DNA of 64,000 nt, taken from positions 598,310 through 662,309 of the forward strand of contig NZ_BNBL01000001.1 of assembly GCF_014655595.1 (NCBI RefSeq), read 5' to 3'. The notes beneath the pieces were generated by a model. The model searched no databases, was not told the origin of the DNA, and saw only the letters and a program-made list of their open reading frames with translations. The translations under genes and the position numbers were made by a program. Source of the DNA: Streptomyces griseocarneus (GTDB lineage Bacteria; Actinomycetota; Actinomycetes; Streptomycetales; Streptomycetaceae). Each line of letters begins with the position of its first letter. Position 1 is the stretch's first letter. Positions 17,749-25,828 of this stretch are shown here, piece by piece.

Positions 17749-18159
17749 ATGCCCGCCCTTCAGATGCTGAACGTCTACCGGCACGACAACAAGATCCGGG
17801 CGCTGATCACCCTGGCCGGTGAGATCGACCAGGTCTCGGCGCCCTTGGTGAGCGAGACGCTGGAGCGGTGCCTGCGTGAGGGCATCCGCACCATCGACGT
17901 CGATCTCACTCCTGTCACCTTCTGCGACTGCAGCGGCCTCAATGCCTTCCTCCGCGCCTCGCACCACACCGTCGCGGCCGGAGGGTCCCTGCGTCTGCAC
18001 TACCCGCCTCCCATGCTGGTCCGGATCCTCACCCTCACTGGCACCGGCCCCCTGCTCATCGGCCCCCCGGCCGCCCCTGTGGAGTCTCTCCTGCCCGTGT
18101 ACGGGGCCATCGGACGACGGGGTGTTCTGGTGCCTGCTGTATCAGGTGGTGTGCTGTGA
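17749..18159 (+). CDS. STAS-domain anti-anti-sigma factor
   Basis: 136 residues from ATG 17749. The STAS core is complete: IRALITLAGEIDQVSAPLVS, then a helix, IRTIDVDLTPVTFCDCSGLN with the DCSG version of the phospho-Ser motif, and a last helix (PMLVRILTLTGTGPLL). Such proteins bind a kinase/anti-sigma factor when their Ser is unphosphorylated and so free a stress sigma factor. The PP2C phosphatase at 10061 is a plausible activator in the same island. The stop overlaps the GTG start of the acetyltransferase gene, so the two are translationally coupled. Confidence 0.85.
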   Translation: MPALQMLNVYRHDNKIRALITLAGEIDQVSAPLVSETLERCLREGIRTIDVDLTPVTFCDCSGLNAFLRASHHTVAAGGSLRLHYPPPMLVRILTLTGTGPLLIGPPAAPVESLLPVYGAIGRRGVLVPAVSGGVL

Positions 18160-18863
18160 CGGCCCGCTCCGGGCCGGGGCAGGCCCAGAGGCTGGAGGGT
18201 TACGCACCGTCGGCGGGGGGCGGGGTGTACTTGCGTGGGCTGAGCCGCTGGCAGGCCGAGGGCCAGCGTGAGGACCTGGCGGATCTGTACGTGGAGTCCG
18301 CCGACACGCAGCCCGGTGAGGAGTACCGGAGCCGCGTGAGCTTCCTGCGGCGCCTTGCCGATGACGTCCGTCGGCCCGGGTTCGACATGATGATCGCGGA
18401 AGCCACGCAGGCAGGGCAGGCGCCGGCCTTGGTGGGGTGTGCCTTCGGGTTTCCCGTGCGGCGTGACGGTTTCTGGTGGCAGGGGTTCTCCGGGGCGCTC
18501 CCGCAGGACGTCGAGCAGCTCACCGCGTCCGGGCGTGTCTTCGCCATCAGCGAGATCGTGGTCCACCCGCATGAGCGCGACCGTGGTCTCGCCGGTCATC
18601 TTCAGGAGCGGCTGCTCACCAGCCATCAGGCATCGCTCGGTGCCACCTTGGTGGATCAGGCCGACCGTGTGTCCCGTGCTGCCTTCCGGTCCTGGGGGTG
18701 GCAGGACATCGGAGAGTTCCGCTGGCCGCCCGGTCCAACCGTGCTGCGGGTACTGGTCCTTCCCCTGGGAGAACGGAGCGCGGCGAAGCCGGACGGCCCG
18801 GTGCACAACGCGGACACCGAGCCGCCCCGTGGAGCGGACGCCAAGGACCCCGAGATGAGGTGA
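18156..18863 (+). CDS. GNAT-family acetyltransferase
   Basis: 235 residues from GTG 18156, overlapping the STAS gene by 4 bases (GTGA). The GNAT signatures are VFAISEIVVHPHERDRGLAG followed by HLQERLLTS, where the HERDRGLAGHL segment is the acetyl-CoA pyrophosphate loop (Q/RxxGxG/A), and RAAFRSWGWQDIGEFRW near residue 165. These enzymes transfer an acetyl group to an amine; the substrate is not predictable. The first 35 and last 30 residues are low-complexity and probably disordered. Confidence 0.8.
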   Translation: MTARSGPGQAQRLEGYAPSAGGGVYLRGLSRWQAEGQREDLADLYVESADTQPGEEYRSRVSFLRRLADDVRRPGFDMMIAEATQAGQAPALVGCAFGFPVRRDGFWWQGFSGALPQDVEQLTASGRVFAISEIVVHPHERDRGLAGHLQERLLTSHQASLGATLVDQADRVSRAAFRSWGWQDIGEFRWPPGPTVLRVLVLPLGERSAAKPDGPVHNADTEPPRGADAKDPEMR

Positions 18864-19088
18864 CGGCAACCAGTGGCCGGAAGGTTCCCCCTGGCTGGGC
18901 CGCCTGCGTCGGCGGCGGGCGGCCCGGTCTCGGTGTCGCTCTCGTGGCGGGGCGGTGTTATCCGATGCAGCCGGGGACGGGGGAGGGGCTGCTGCCAGTG
19001 CCGGCTTGCCTGGTGCGCCCGGTTTCGGGCCTGTGGGCAGGGGCAGCCGTAGTGCACGGGGCTCACTCGGCTACGAGCGGAGGACCCA

Positions 19089-19640
19089 ATGTTCCTTATC
19101 GTCACCATCATTGCCGTCGTGCTGGTGCTGCTCGTGTGCGCGGTAGCAGCGTGGAGGGTCACGGCGCGCCGCCGGAAGCTGCGGGAGCGATTCGGCCCGG
19201 AGTACGAGCGGACCGTGGAAGGCAAGGACAGCCGCCGGGCGGCTGAGCGTGAGCTGCGCGAGCGCCAGGAACGCCATGACGCGCTGGACGTAAAACCGCT
19301 GCCGGCACCGGTCCGGGACCGCTACACCCAGGACTGGACCCGGGTGCAGGAGCGGTTCGTCGACCGGCCCGACGACGCGGTCCACGAGGCGGACCGGCTC
19401 GTGACCACCCTCATGAGCGAGCGCGGGTATCCGATCGAAGGGTACGAACAACAGCTGAAAGACCTGTCGGTCGAACACGGGCGCACCCTGGAGGACTACC
19501 GCGCCGCCCACGAGATCAACGACCGCAGCAGCAGTCGTCAGGCGACCACGGAAGAGCTGCGGGGCGCGATGGTGCACTACCGCGCGCTGTTCGAGGAACT
19601 GCTCCACAACGGTGACCGGCCGCGCGAGAGCCAGGCATGA
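19089..19640 (+). CDS. Membrane-anchored hypothetical protein
   Basis: 183 residues. One N-terminal membrane helix (FLIVTIIAVVLVLLVCAVAA) is followed by a highly charged, helical region (RRKLRERFGPEYERTVEGKD) and a domain with the pattern DWTRVQERFVDRPDDAVHEA then DRLVTTLMSERGYPI. The gene downstream shares this pattern (FVDDPQDAVNAADRLVAETM), so the two are distant paralogues, one anchored and one soluble. I recognise it as a conserved actinomycete family without a known function. The start follows GCGGAGGACCCA. Confidence 0.75.
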   Translation: MFLIVTIIAVVLVLLVCAVAAWRVTARRRKLRERFGPEYERTVEGKDSRRAAERELRERQERHDALDVKPLPAPVRDRYTQDWTRVQERFVDRPDDAVHEADRLVTTLMSERGYPIEGYEQQLKDLSVEHGRTLEDYRAAHEINDRSSSRQATTEELRGAMVHYRALFEELLHNGDRPRESQA

Positions 19641-19720
19641 GCCCGCCACCGGCGACTTGAGCGCGACGAGCGGGCCCAGCCGGCGCCCGGCCGGAACACG
19701 TGACGGACGGAAGTGAAGAG

Positions 19721-20203
19721 ATGCGTAACCAAGAGACACCCCAGCCGGACGAGGGCACTCTGTCCACGGACGACCTGGCCGCCACCCGGCAGGGCACCGG
19801 AGGCGAGGCGCCGGGCTCGCCGGGCGCCCCACCGGAGTTCCCCGGAGAGGCCACCACCATCGACCGGGAGGCCCGGGAGGAAGATGCCGGCCGGACATCC
19901 GCCGGCGAACGCCGGGGAGCGGCACTGGCCGACGAGAACGAACCCCTGCTCGGAGACGAGCAGGAGGAATTCCGCACCCGGTGGCAGAAGATCCAGAGCA
20001 ACTTCGTCGACGACCCCCAGGACGCCGTCAACGCGGCTGACCGGCTCGTCGCCGAGACGATGCAGGCGCTGGCCACGACCTTCTCCGATCACAAGCGAGG
20101 TCTCGAAGGCCAATGGCATCGCGGCGAGGAGGTGGCGACCGAGGACCTGCGCGTCGCACTCCAGCGATACCGCTCGTTCTTCAACCGCCTGCTCAGCACC
20201 TGA
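19721..20203 (+). CDS. Soluble hypothetical protein, paralogue of upstream gene
   Basis: 160 residues from ATG 19721; an in-frame GTG at 19700 would add seven. The first 70 residues are acidic and probably disordered. From about residue 78 comes RTRWQKIQSNFVDDPQDAVN, AADRLVAETMQALATTFSDH and LRVALQRYRSFFNRLLS, matching the C-terminal domain of the membrane-anchored protein at 19089, in the same orientation 80 bp upstream. The pair is often conserved in streptomycetes as far as I recall. No function is known. Confidence 0.7.
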   Translation: MRNQETPQPDEGTLSTDDLAATRQGTGGEAPGSPGAPPEFPGEATTIDREAREEDAGRTSAGERRGAALADENEPLLGDEQEEFRTRWQKIQSNFVDDPQDAVNAADRLVAETMQALATTFSDHKRGLEGQWHRGEEVATEDLRVALQRYRSFFNRLLST

Positions 20204-20214
20204 CCAGCCGGGCG

Positions 20215-20665
20215 CCGCCACGCCCACAGACCGCGGACTGGCCGGCCTCGATGCCGCGGCGGCAGCCGGCAAGCGGCAAGGCCGAACCGGTTGATCCACA
20301 GCAGGAGGGCGACCGGTACGGCGAAGGCACCGCACATGCTCTTCGCCGCGACCCCTTGCAGGTAGCCGGTCAGCAGCAGCTTGAGCAGCTCGAAGCCGAC
20401 CGCGCCGATCGCAGCGGCGACCCCGGCCCCCCGCCGGCCCGGATGCACCTGCGGCAGTCCCGTGAGGACGTAGGCGAGCAGCAGGAAGTCGACGACCAGG
20501 GCGATGGCCAGGGCGGCGAGGAAGAGCGGCACCCGCTCCGCACCGCCTTCAATGCCGATCTTGTCGGTGACCCAGCGGCGGCGCTGTTGGCGATCACGGA
20601 GCTGCTCATCGCGACCAGTCCGATCGCGCCGAGTCCGAGCAGCAATGGGGTGTCTGCGGACGTGC
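20215..20665 (-). pseudogene. YhjD-like (YihY family) membrane protein remnant
   Basis: On the minus strand one frame gives PLLLGLGAIGLVAMSSSVIA, a membrane helix. After a frameshift another frame gives WVTDKIGIEGGAERVPLFLA, ALAIALVVDFLLLAYVLTGL, then VGFELLKLLLTGYLQGVAAK and VPVALLLWINRFG. This is the C-terminal half of a YhjD/YihY inner-membrane protein. The N-terminal half is missing: the gene is cut at about 20665, where an IS1380-type transposase fragment begins. The far C-terminus after NRFG is also degraded. Confidence 0.65.
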
Positions 20666-21021
20666 TGGACGGCCGGCTCGCGGGGATGTGGCTGATCGTA
20701 CGGAAGGGACGTCCGCACCCGCTCGCCCACCTGTGCTTCACCGACGTCGACGGCATGCGCCTGACGCAGCGCTGAACCAGATCTGGCTGGGGATCGTGCA
20801 GATAGCGCTCGACCTGCCGCCCTGGGCGCCCCTCCTCGCCCTGACCGGCACCGCCCGCCTGTGGGAGCCCCACCGTCTGCGGCTTCGCCTCTTCTCCGCT
20901 GCCGTCCAGCTCGTCACCATCGCACGCCGCCGCTACCTCGGCTTCCACCATGCCTGGCCCCTGGACCGACGTGATCACAGCAGCGATCAACCGGCTCGAC
21001 GTGCTGCTCAGCCCCGGCTGA
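20666..21021 (+). pseudogene. IS1380-type transposase remnant
   Basis: Plus-strand fragments in three frames: GMWLIVRKGRPHPLAHLCFT and DVDGMRLTQ; then NQIWLGIVQIALDLPPWAPL, LALTGTARLWEPHRLRLRLF and SAAVQLVTIARRRYLGF; then WTDVITAAINRLDVLLSPG with a TGA at 21021. They line up in order with the C-terminal half of IS1380-family transposases, with an internal deletion between the first two. The element probably interrupted the membrane-protein gene on its left. Confidence 0.6.
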
Positions 21022-21221
21022 GCAACGGCTTCACCCGTCCCGGCAACCTGATCCACCTGCCGGAGCCGTGGAATCCGGCGCCCACCCGACGCGACAGCCG
21101 GGCCACCAGCCTGCCCGGACTGCGAAATTCCCCACCGCCTCCAGTCACAAAGCGCCAGTCAGCAAGCTGACGAACCCTCATGAACGATCGAGGTCAATAC
21201 GCCGAAGTCGGTAAACATGCA

Positions 21222-21248
21222 CGATGAACGGTGTCAATGCGTTCATCG
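21222..21248. promoter_or_regulatory. Inverted repeat upstream of SARP gene
   Basis: Perfect 8-bp arms CGATGAAC and GTTCATCG are separated by 11 bases, in a relatively AT-rich stretch 250 bp upstream of the SARP gene. This spacing suits a dimeric regulator. No regulator can be named. Confidence 0.35.
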
Positions 21249-21390
21249 CATCGGATTTCGGCGCATGGCCAACGCATTTTGTCCGATTCCATGGGTGGCG
21301 ATCACGGAGTGGCCGGTGTTACATGGTCTGAATGTTGTGGGCTGTAGCTTCAGCGGGACAACAGTGGTCCGGCTGAGGCGAGCCAACATT

Positions 21391-21416
21391 GTCCGGCCAC
21401 CCTGGGGTGGCCGGAC
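21391..21416. promoter_or_regulatory. Strong hairpin 78 bp before SARP gene
   Basis: Perfect 12-bp arms (GTCCGGCCACCC and complement) around a TG loop. It could be a terminator guarding the cluster from upstream transcription, an attenuator in the SARP leader, or an operator. No U-run follows. The rest of 21022-21493 contains no gene that I can support. Confidence 0.5.
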
Positions 21417-21493
21417 GGCTGTGCTTTTCGACGGTGCTCCGTTTCCGCTGCGGAGCCCGTCGGCATGATGACCATGACGACGGGGGAAGTCAC

Positions 21494-22387
21494 GTGAGTC
21501 AACCGGGCATAACCCTGCCCTCAGCACGGACGCGCGAAGCAGTAGGCGACCTGACCAAGCGCCCGGGGGCGCGGTCAGGTCAGCCGTCGGCGCTGAAGTT
21601 CGGCCTCCTTGGTCCGGTAGTTGTCTGGAGTTTTGATCCGAACCGCGACGAGGCTGTTGAGCAGCTGCTCTCGGAGAACAAGGCCCGGGGCGCACTCGCC
21701 GCTTTGCTGCTGAGGGCCAACCTGTTCGTGACCCAGGCGCAGTTGGGGAACCTGCTGTGGGAGGTCCCTCCCGAATCCGCGCGGCCGAACATCCGGTCCT
21801 ACGTCGCCCGAGTGCGCAAAGCGCTCAACTTCGCCGACCCAGGGGTGGTGCGGCTGTCGACGGTCAAGCGCGGCGGACCGGCGGACGGCGGGTCCTATCG
21901 CCTGCGCGTGGATCCCATGGAGCTGGACGCCGACGTCTTCGTGCGCCTGGTGCGGCGCGCGAGTGAGGAAACCAGGGCGGGTGCGCTGACCAACGCCGTG
22001 GCGACGCTGAGACTCGCACTGAGCCTGTGGCGGGGCGACGCCGGCCACACGGATCTCGCGGTCGCGGACGTCCTGCGAAGGCAGCTCGACGCCCTCAACG
22101 CCTTCCGGCTGGTGGCGCAGGAGGATCTGCTGTCGCTCCAGTTCCGCCTCGGGGAGCACCGGCTCCTGATTCCGGAGATCCGAGCCCTGCTCGCCGAGCA
22201 CCCGATGAGGGAAGGGCTCTGGGCCCATTTGATGCGCGCGTACTACCGAACTGGTGACATCGGCTCGGCCCTGAACGCCTATCAGGAGTGCTGGCGGCTA
22301 CTCGACAGCAATCTCGGGGTGCGACCGGGTGCTGTGTTGCAACAGCTGCACAGGGCTGTCCTGCATCGCGACGACGATTCTGTCTGA
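21494..22387 (+). CDS. SARP-family pathway regulator
   Basis: 297 residues from GTG 21494 (GGGGGAAG lies upstream). A winged-helix DNA-binding domain of the OmpR type spans about 35-130 (KARGALAALLLRANLFVTQA, NLLWEVPPESARPNIRSYVA), followed by the bacterial transcriptional activation domain at about 135-290 (DVFVRLVRRASEETRAGALT, RLLIPEIRALLAEHPMREGL, GLWAHLMRAYYRTGDIGSAL). This is the layout of Streptomyces antibiotic regulatory proteins, which activate clusters by binding 11-bp-spaced direct repeats. It is the first gene of the RiPP cluster in the same direction and is the likely activator; a matching repeat array lies at 22502-22534. Confidence 0.93.
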   Translation: MSQPGITLPSARTREAVGDLTKRPGARSGQPSALKFGLLGPVVVWSFDPNRDEAVEQLLSENKARGALAALLLRANLFVTQAQLGNLLWEVPPESARPNIRSYVARVRKALNFADPGVVRLSTVKRGGPADGGSYRLRVDPMELDADVFVRLVRRASEETRAGALTNAVATLRLALSLWRGDAGHTDLAVADVLRRQLDALNAFRLVAQEDLLSLQFRLGEHRLLIPEIRALLAEHPMREGLWAHLMRAYYRTGDIGSALNAYQECWRLLDSNLGVRPGAVLQQLHRAVLHRDDDSV

Positions 22388-22501
22388 GGTTCGAAGCGAT
22401 CTTCTTTGCCCAGTTTTCGCGCAGCGCGAATAGGGTGATCCACGGCGGGTGCCTGTCTTTTCTGAACAGTGAACGCGGCTTCATGGTTCTGTTGCTCATT
22501 C

Positions 22502-22534
22502 GTAGGCGATGCGTTCGCCATGCGTGGCCGTGCA
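22502..22534 (+). promoter_or_regulatory. Three 11-bp direct repeats, candidate SARP site
   Basis: Units GTAGGCGATGC, GTTCGCCATGC and GTGGCCGTGCA follow without gaps; the first two agree at 8 of 11 positions, and the third is weaker. The array lies 55 bp before the precursor ATG. SARPs bind heptamer direct repeats with 11-bp periodicity overlapping the -35 region, so this is a plausible site for the regulator encoded just upstream. Confidence 0.4.
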
Positions 22535-22588
22535 ACGATGTTTTTCGGCAGCCCACCCTGGGTTGCAATGCTGAAGGGGAGGAACCGA

Positions 22589-22816
22589 ATGGCTGCGTCA
22601 ACCCCGAATATTGAAGAACTCATCGATCAGATCAAGGCTGATGAAGCGAACTCGGCGGCTACGGTCGACTCGATCGACGCGTCGTTCAGCGAGCTGGCCG
22701 GGGTTTCCTCCGAGGAGCTTCAGAAGTTCCTCGAGGAGCAGGTGGGGATGAACCCGGACGAGGGTGTCCAGGGCACCTTCGTCTCCGTCGTCGTCACGCC
22801 TGCGACTCACTGCTGA
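22589..22816 (+). CDS. Thioamitide-type RiPP precursor peptide
   Basis: 75 residues with a strong ribosome-binding site (GGGGAGGA, 5 bases before the ATG). Residues 1-62 form an acidic, helical leader (NIEELIDQIKADEANSAATV, SSEELQKFLEEQVGMNPDEG). The proposed core is residues 63-75, TFVSVVVTPATHC (22775-22813). It is 13 residues long and ends T-x-x-x-H-C like thioviridamide (SVMAAAATVAFHC as I recall it). Thr70 and Cys75 are placed to form the AviMeCys-type ring, His74 is the site that is methylated and hydroxylated in thioviridamide, and Thr63 takes the place of the first Ser. The core is Val/Pro-rich instead of Ala-rich. The cleavage point is inferred from that alignment. Confidence 0.9.
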   Translation: MAASTPNIEELIDQIKADEANSAATVDSIDASFSELAGVSSEELQKFLEEQVGMNPDEGVQGTFVSVVVTPATHC

Positions 22817-22827
22817 TATCAGCGGTC

Positions 22828-23925
22828 ATGACGGAAAATACAGGGGCACTCGAGCTTCTGCGCGCCCGGGCGCTGGGGTTTTTCACCCCGCGCCCGGGTC
22901 GGCGCCCCGCGCCACGTCAGGCCGGAAACCTCGTGGAGGAGTTCCGGCCCGACCGCACGGCGCTGGCCCTGCTGGGGCTCACGGAGGACCGGGTGGTCCA
23001 GGTGGAGCGGTGCGCCTCACGGCGGGTCGTTCTCATGGTGGAGCTCGCCGACGGATCGGCCTGCCTGGTGAAGTTCCCCGACACCGACACGGAACTGGAC
23101 AACGACTACGAGCGCGTCGTGCTGGGCATGCTCGAGGACCTGGAGCTTTCGCCGAGGGCCAGGCAGGCGGTACCGCGACTGGTCGCTTGCGACAGCGGTA
23201 CGCGTGCGATCGCTCTGGACGTGATCAAGGACTGCGACAGCCTGCGTGAACTGACGCAGCGCGACCCGGAAGTCGATGTCCGCCACCTGGTGAACCTGGC
23301 CGCCGCCTTGGTGGACCTGCACCAGGCGCCGGTCCAGGACGCCTACCGCAAGTTTCCGGAGTGGCTGCTCCATCCCCCCGTGCCCATGTCCACCCAGCTG
23401 ACGCCCTATGAGTACGCCCACGGAGCGGGGCTGGACTTCGACATCTACCTGCGGGTCATGCAGGAGCTGGAAGCGCACTTCCGTGAGCTCCACGAGCAGT
23501 GGCGGCCGGACACGATCGTCCACTACGACCTCAGGGACGACAACATCCTGTTCCCCCGCGAGCCCGGCGCGGACTGTGCGGTGCGTCTGATCGACTGGGA
23601 GCTCGCCGGGTTCGGGGATCCGTGCTACGACGTCGGCTATCTGGTCGGCCAGTTCCTGGTCGAATCGGTCCGCAGGCACGGTGACATCGAGGCCCTCGGC
23701 ACGGCGCGACGCAACGCCCGCACATTCCTGAGCGCCTATCGCACGCTCTCGGGGATCACCGGGGACATGGAACTGCGCGTCCTGCGGTACGCCGGAGTCT
23801 CCCTGCTGCTCCAGGCCGCGATGCGCCTGCAACAACTGGGCATGCTCACCCAGGTCGGCCACCTCTGCCTGCTGTACGGCAAGCGGCTCATCGCCGACCC
23901 GACGCTGAAGGTGATCATGAAATGA
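22828..23925 (+). CDS. APH-like kinase for Ser/Thr dehydration (TvaC-type)
   Basis: 365 residues with an aminoglycoside-phosphotransferase fold. The catalytic loop is intact: His232, Asp234 and Asn239 in VHYDLRDDNILF, and the metal-binding Asp256 in RLIDWELAGFGD. In thioamitide clusters this protein phosphorylates Ser/Thr of the precursor so that the HopA1-type lyase can remove phosphate and leave dehydroamino acids. It starts 11 bp after the precursor stop and overlaps the lyase gene by 4 bases (ATGA), so the three are expressed together. Confidence 0.88.
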   Translation: MTENTGALELLRARALGFFTPRPGRRPAPRQAGNLVEEFRPDRTALALLGLTEDRVVQVERCASRRVVLMVELADGSACLVKFPDTDTELDNDYERVVLGMLEDLELSPRARQAVPRLVACDSGTRAIALDVIKDCDSLRELTQRDPEVDVRHLVNLAAALVDLHQAPVQDAYRKFPEWLLHPPVPMSTQLTPYEYAHGAGLDFDIYLRVMQELEAHFRELHEQWRPDTIVHYDLRDDNILFPREPGADCAVRLIDWELAGFGDPCYDVGYLVGQFLVESVRRHGDIEALGTARRNARTFLSAYRTLSGITGDMELRVLRYAGVSLLLQAAMRLQQLGMLTQVGHLCLLYGKRLIADPTLKVIMK

Positions 23926-24932
23926 CGGAGTACCTCGACGTCGTCCGGCGGATCGCCGACGAGGTGGTCATCCTCGACGAGCGCACGTTCTGGCACCCCC
24001 GGTTCGGCAGGCTCACCCCGCCGAGGGACATGGAGGCGAGACCCGACTACCCGGTGGTCTCCTATCTCTCCCGCCTGATCTACCTGACCTACTACGCGGG
24101 AGACGACGCCGCCGCCCGTCTACTGGTCGGCGGTGGCCGGGCGGTCGCGGCGCTGGTGGACCACGAGGACTACGCGTTCACCGAGCTTCTCCACGCGGCG
24201 AACACCGGCACCGGCTACCGCGTGCCGGGGTGGCGTGTCCGCGAGGCCAGGGACGGTGGCTGGCTGGTCGAGAAGGACGGCATCTCGGTGCTCGCGGCTG
24301 CCGAGGAACTGGTTCACGACGATCCGGTCGAGGTCGGCGCCGCGGTCTCGGTGGTCCTTCCGCCGTGCCGACGGTACGCGGTGCTCGGCTGGTACATGGC
24401 CGTGGGGGACGAGGGACCGCCGCACAAGTCCGACGAGTCCACGATGGTCCGGATCTACTTCACGCCGGCCGGGCCGGAGGCGGCCCCGGAGGTCATGCGC
24501 GTCGTGACGACGGCCGTGAACCGCCGGCGGATCCCCTTCAGCTTCAAGATGGCCAACGACCCGACCGCCTACGTCCGGCGCGATGCCGGTGTGTTGTACC
24601 TGCGCGAGTGCGACTGGCTCGGACACCAGACCCTGGTACCGGAGATGCACGCCCAACTCGCGGACGGGCTACGCGATGACCGGCCCTGCTTCGTCAAACC
24701 GTTGCTGCCCGGCATCTCCTTCGCGGTGGAACCGCAGCTGCGCGGACGCACGGTGAGCTTCGGGGAGAACCGATGCGCCCTGGTGGCGGAAGGTCTCGTC
24801 GACGCCCACGCCCGAGGGGTCACCGACCTCGACGGCCGGGTCGAGGCGATCGCCGACCGGTTCCGCCAGGAGGGCCTGTCGGTCGAGCGGCCTTACGAGG
24901 CACCCCGGCCATCGCTCGGGGTCCCGCGATGA
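23922..24932 (+). CDS. HopA1-type lyase (TvaD-type)
   Basis: 336 residues, similar to the T3SS effector HopA1 family: DYPVVSYLSRLIYLTYYAGD at the start, then a central domain with VSVVLPPCRRYAVLGWYMAV and MVRIYFTPAGPEAAPEVMRV, and RRIPFSFKMANDPTAYVRRD with the conserved FKxxN pattern. HopA1 proteins act as phosphothreonine/phosphoserine lyases; in thioamitide and class V lanthipeptide pathways they eliminate phosphate from the precursor. It overlaps both flanking genes by 4 bases. No membrane segment; cytosolic. Confidence 0.9.
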   Translation: MTEYLDVVRRIADEVVILDERTFWHPRFGRLTPPRDMEARPDYPVVSYLSRLIYLTYYAGDDAAARLLVGGGRAVAALVDHEDYAFTELLHAANTGTGYRVPGWRVREARDGGWLVEKDGISVLAAAEELVHDDPVEVGAAVSVVLPPCRRYAVLGWYMAVGDEGPPHKSDESTMVRIYFTPAGPEAAPEVMRVVTTAVNRRRIPFSFKMANDPTAYVRRDAGVLYLRECDWLGHQTLVPEMHAQLADGLRDDRPCFVKPLLPGISFAVEPQLRGRTVSFGENRCALVAEGLVDAHARGVTDLDGRVEAIADRFRQEGLSVERPYEAPRPSLGVPR

Positions 24933-25828
24933 CGGCCGGTGCCGCGACGGCGGTCACCGTGCGGTCGATGGACGGCCCGTTCGTGGCGCGTCGCTGCGTG
25001 CGCTCCGGGGCCGGGTACCGGTGGTTCGAGCAGGCGGTGGCGCCGGGCGACTACCTGGACGCCACCCAGATGCGGCAGCTGGCCGGCCTGGTTCCCACCT
25101 CTGGCGGGGCAGTGGCGGCGCTGCCCGAACTGGTCCGGCCGGACCTGGCGGCCTGGCCCGTGACGCCCACGCCCTCCCTGCTGTGCGACGCCCTCTTCGG
25201 CGCCCCTCCCCATGCGGGCGCCGGCCACTGGGCGAGCGCATGTGAAGACCTCGGGACCTTCCTGGGCCGCATGCACTCCGTACCCGCCGCCGAGGCGGAA
25301 TTCCTGCCCGGCCGCGGCCAAGCGGCCTGGCTGCCCCCGGGCTCCGCCTGCACGGACAGGGTGGATGCCGCGCGTGCCGGTCTGGCCGGGTTCGGCGACG
25401 GGGTGCTCGCGTCGGCCGCCGCCTCGGCAGGTGTACGGCCCCGCCCGGACAGCGTGGTGCACGGCCGGTTCTCCTCCGGTCTGGTGGTGCCGCTGGCCCG
25501 TCCCGTGGTGCAGGGCTGGCGGGAGGCCGGGGTGGGCGATCCCGACCGGGATGTCGCCTTCTTCCTCGCCGAACTCGTCGAGTCGGCCGCCGTGGGCACC
25601 GGTGGCGGCCGGTTCCCGGCGCTCGTCCGCGCCTTCCTCACCGGCTACGCCAGTGCCGGGGAGGGCCCCGGACCGGACCGGCTCCCTGCCCTGGTCGCGG
25701 ACCGGCTGCTGGAGCACTACGCGCAGGCCGCCGTCCGGACCGGCTCGGCGGACCAGCTCGAACAGGTGGTGGCCAGGGTCACCGGGCGGTGGCGGGAGCT
25801 GGTGGACCTCATCGAGGACGGAGGCTGA
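24929..25828 (+). CDS. APH-like pseudokinase (TvaE-type)
   Basis: 299 residues from ATG 24929, overlapping the HopA1 gene by 4 bases. The C-terminal lobe resembles aminoglycoside phosphotransferases (EDLGTFLGRMHSVP, SVVHGRFSSGLVVPL, WREAGVGDPDRDVAFFLAEL). The catalytic loop reads H178-G-R-F-S-S-G-L where active enzymes have HGDxxxxN, so both the catalytic Asp and the Asn are missing. Thioamitide clusters carry a second APH-like protein at this position, and it may act as a scaffold or substrate-binding partner of the active kinase. Confidence 0.82.
   Translation: MTAGAATAVTVRSMDGPFVARRCVRSGAGYRWFEQAVAPGDYLDATQMRQLAGLVPTSGGAVAALPELVRPDLAAWPVTPTPSLLCDALFGAPPHAGAGHWASACEDLGTFLGRMHSVPAAEAEFLPGRGQAAWLPPGSACTDRVDAARAGLAGFGDGVLASAAASAGVRPRPDSVVHGRFSSGLVVPLARPVVQGWREAGVGDPDRDVAFFLAELVESAAVGTGGGRFPALVRAFLTGYASAGEGPGPDRLPALVADRLLEHYAQAAVRTGSADQLEQVVARVTGRWRELVDLIEDGG

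Noticed and set aside
22589..22816. Interpretation of the precursor as an ordinary lanthipeptide
   Set aside because: No LanB, LanC, LanM, LanKC or LanL protein is present; YcaO, TfuA and HopA1-type genes fit a thioamitide instead.
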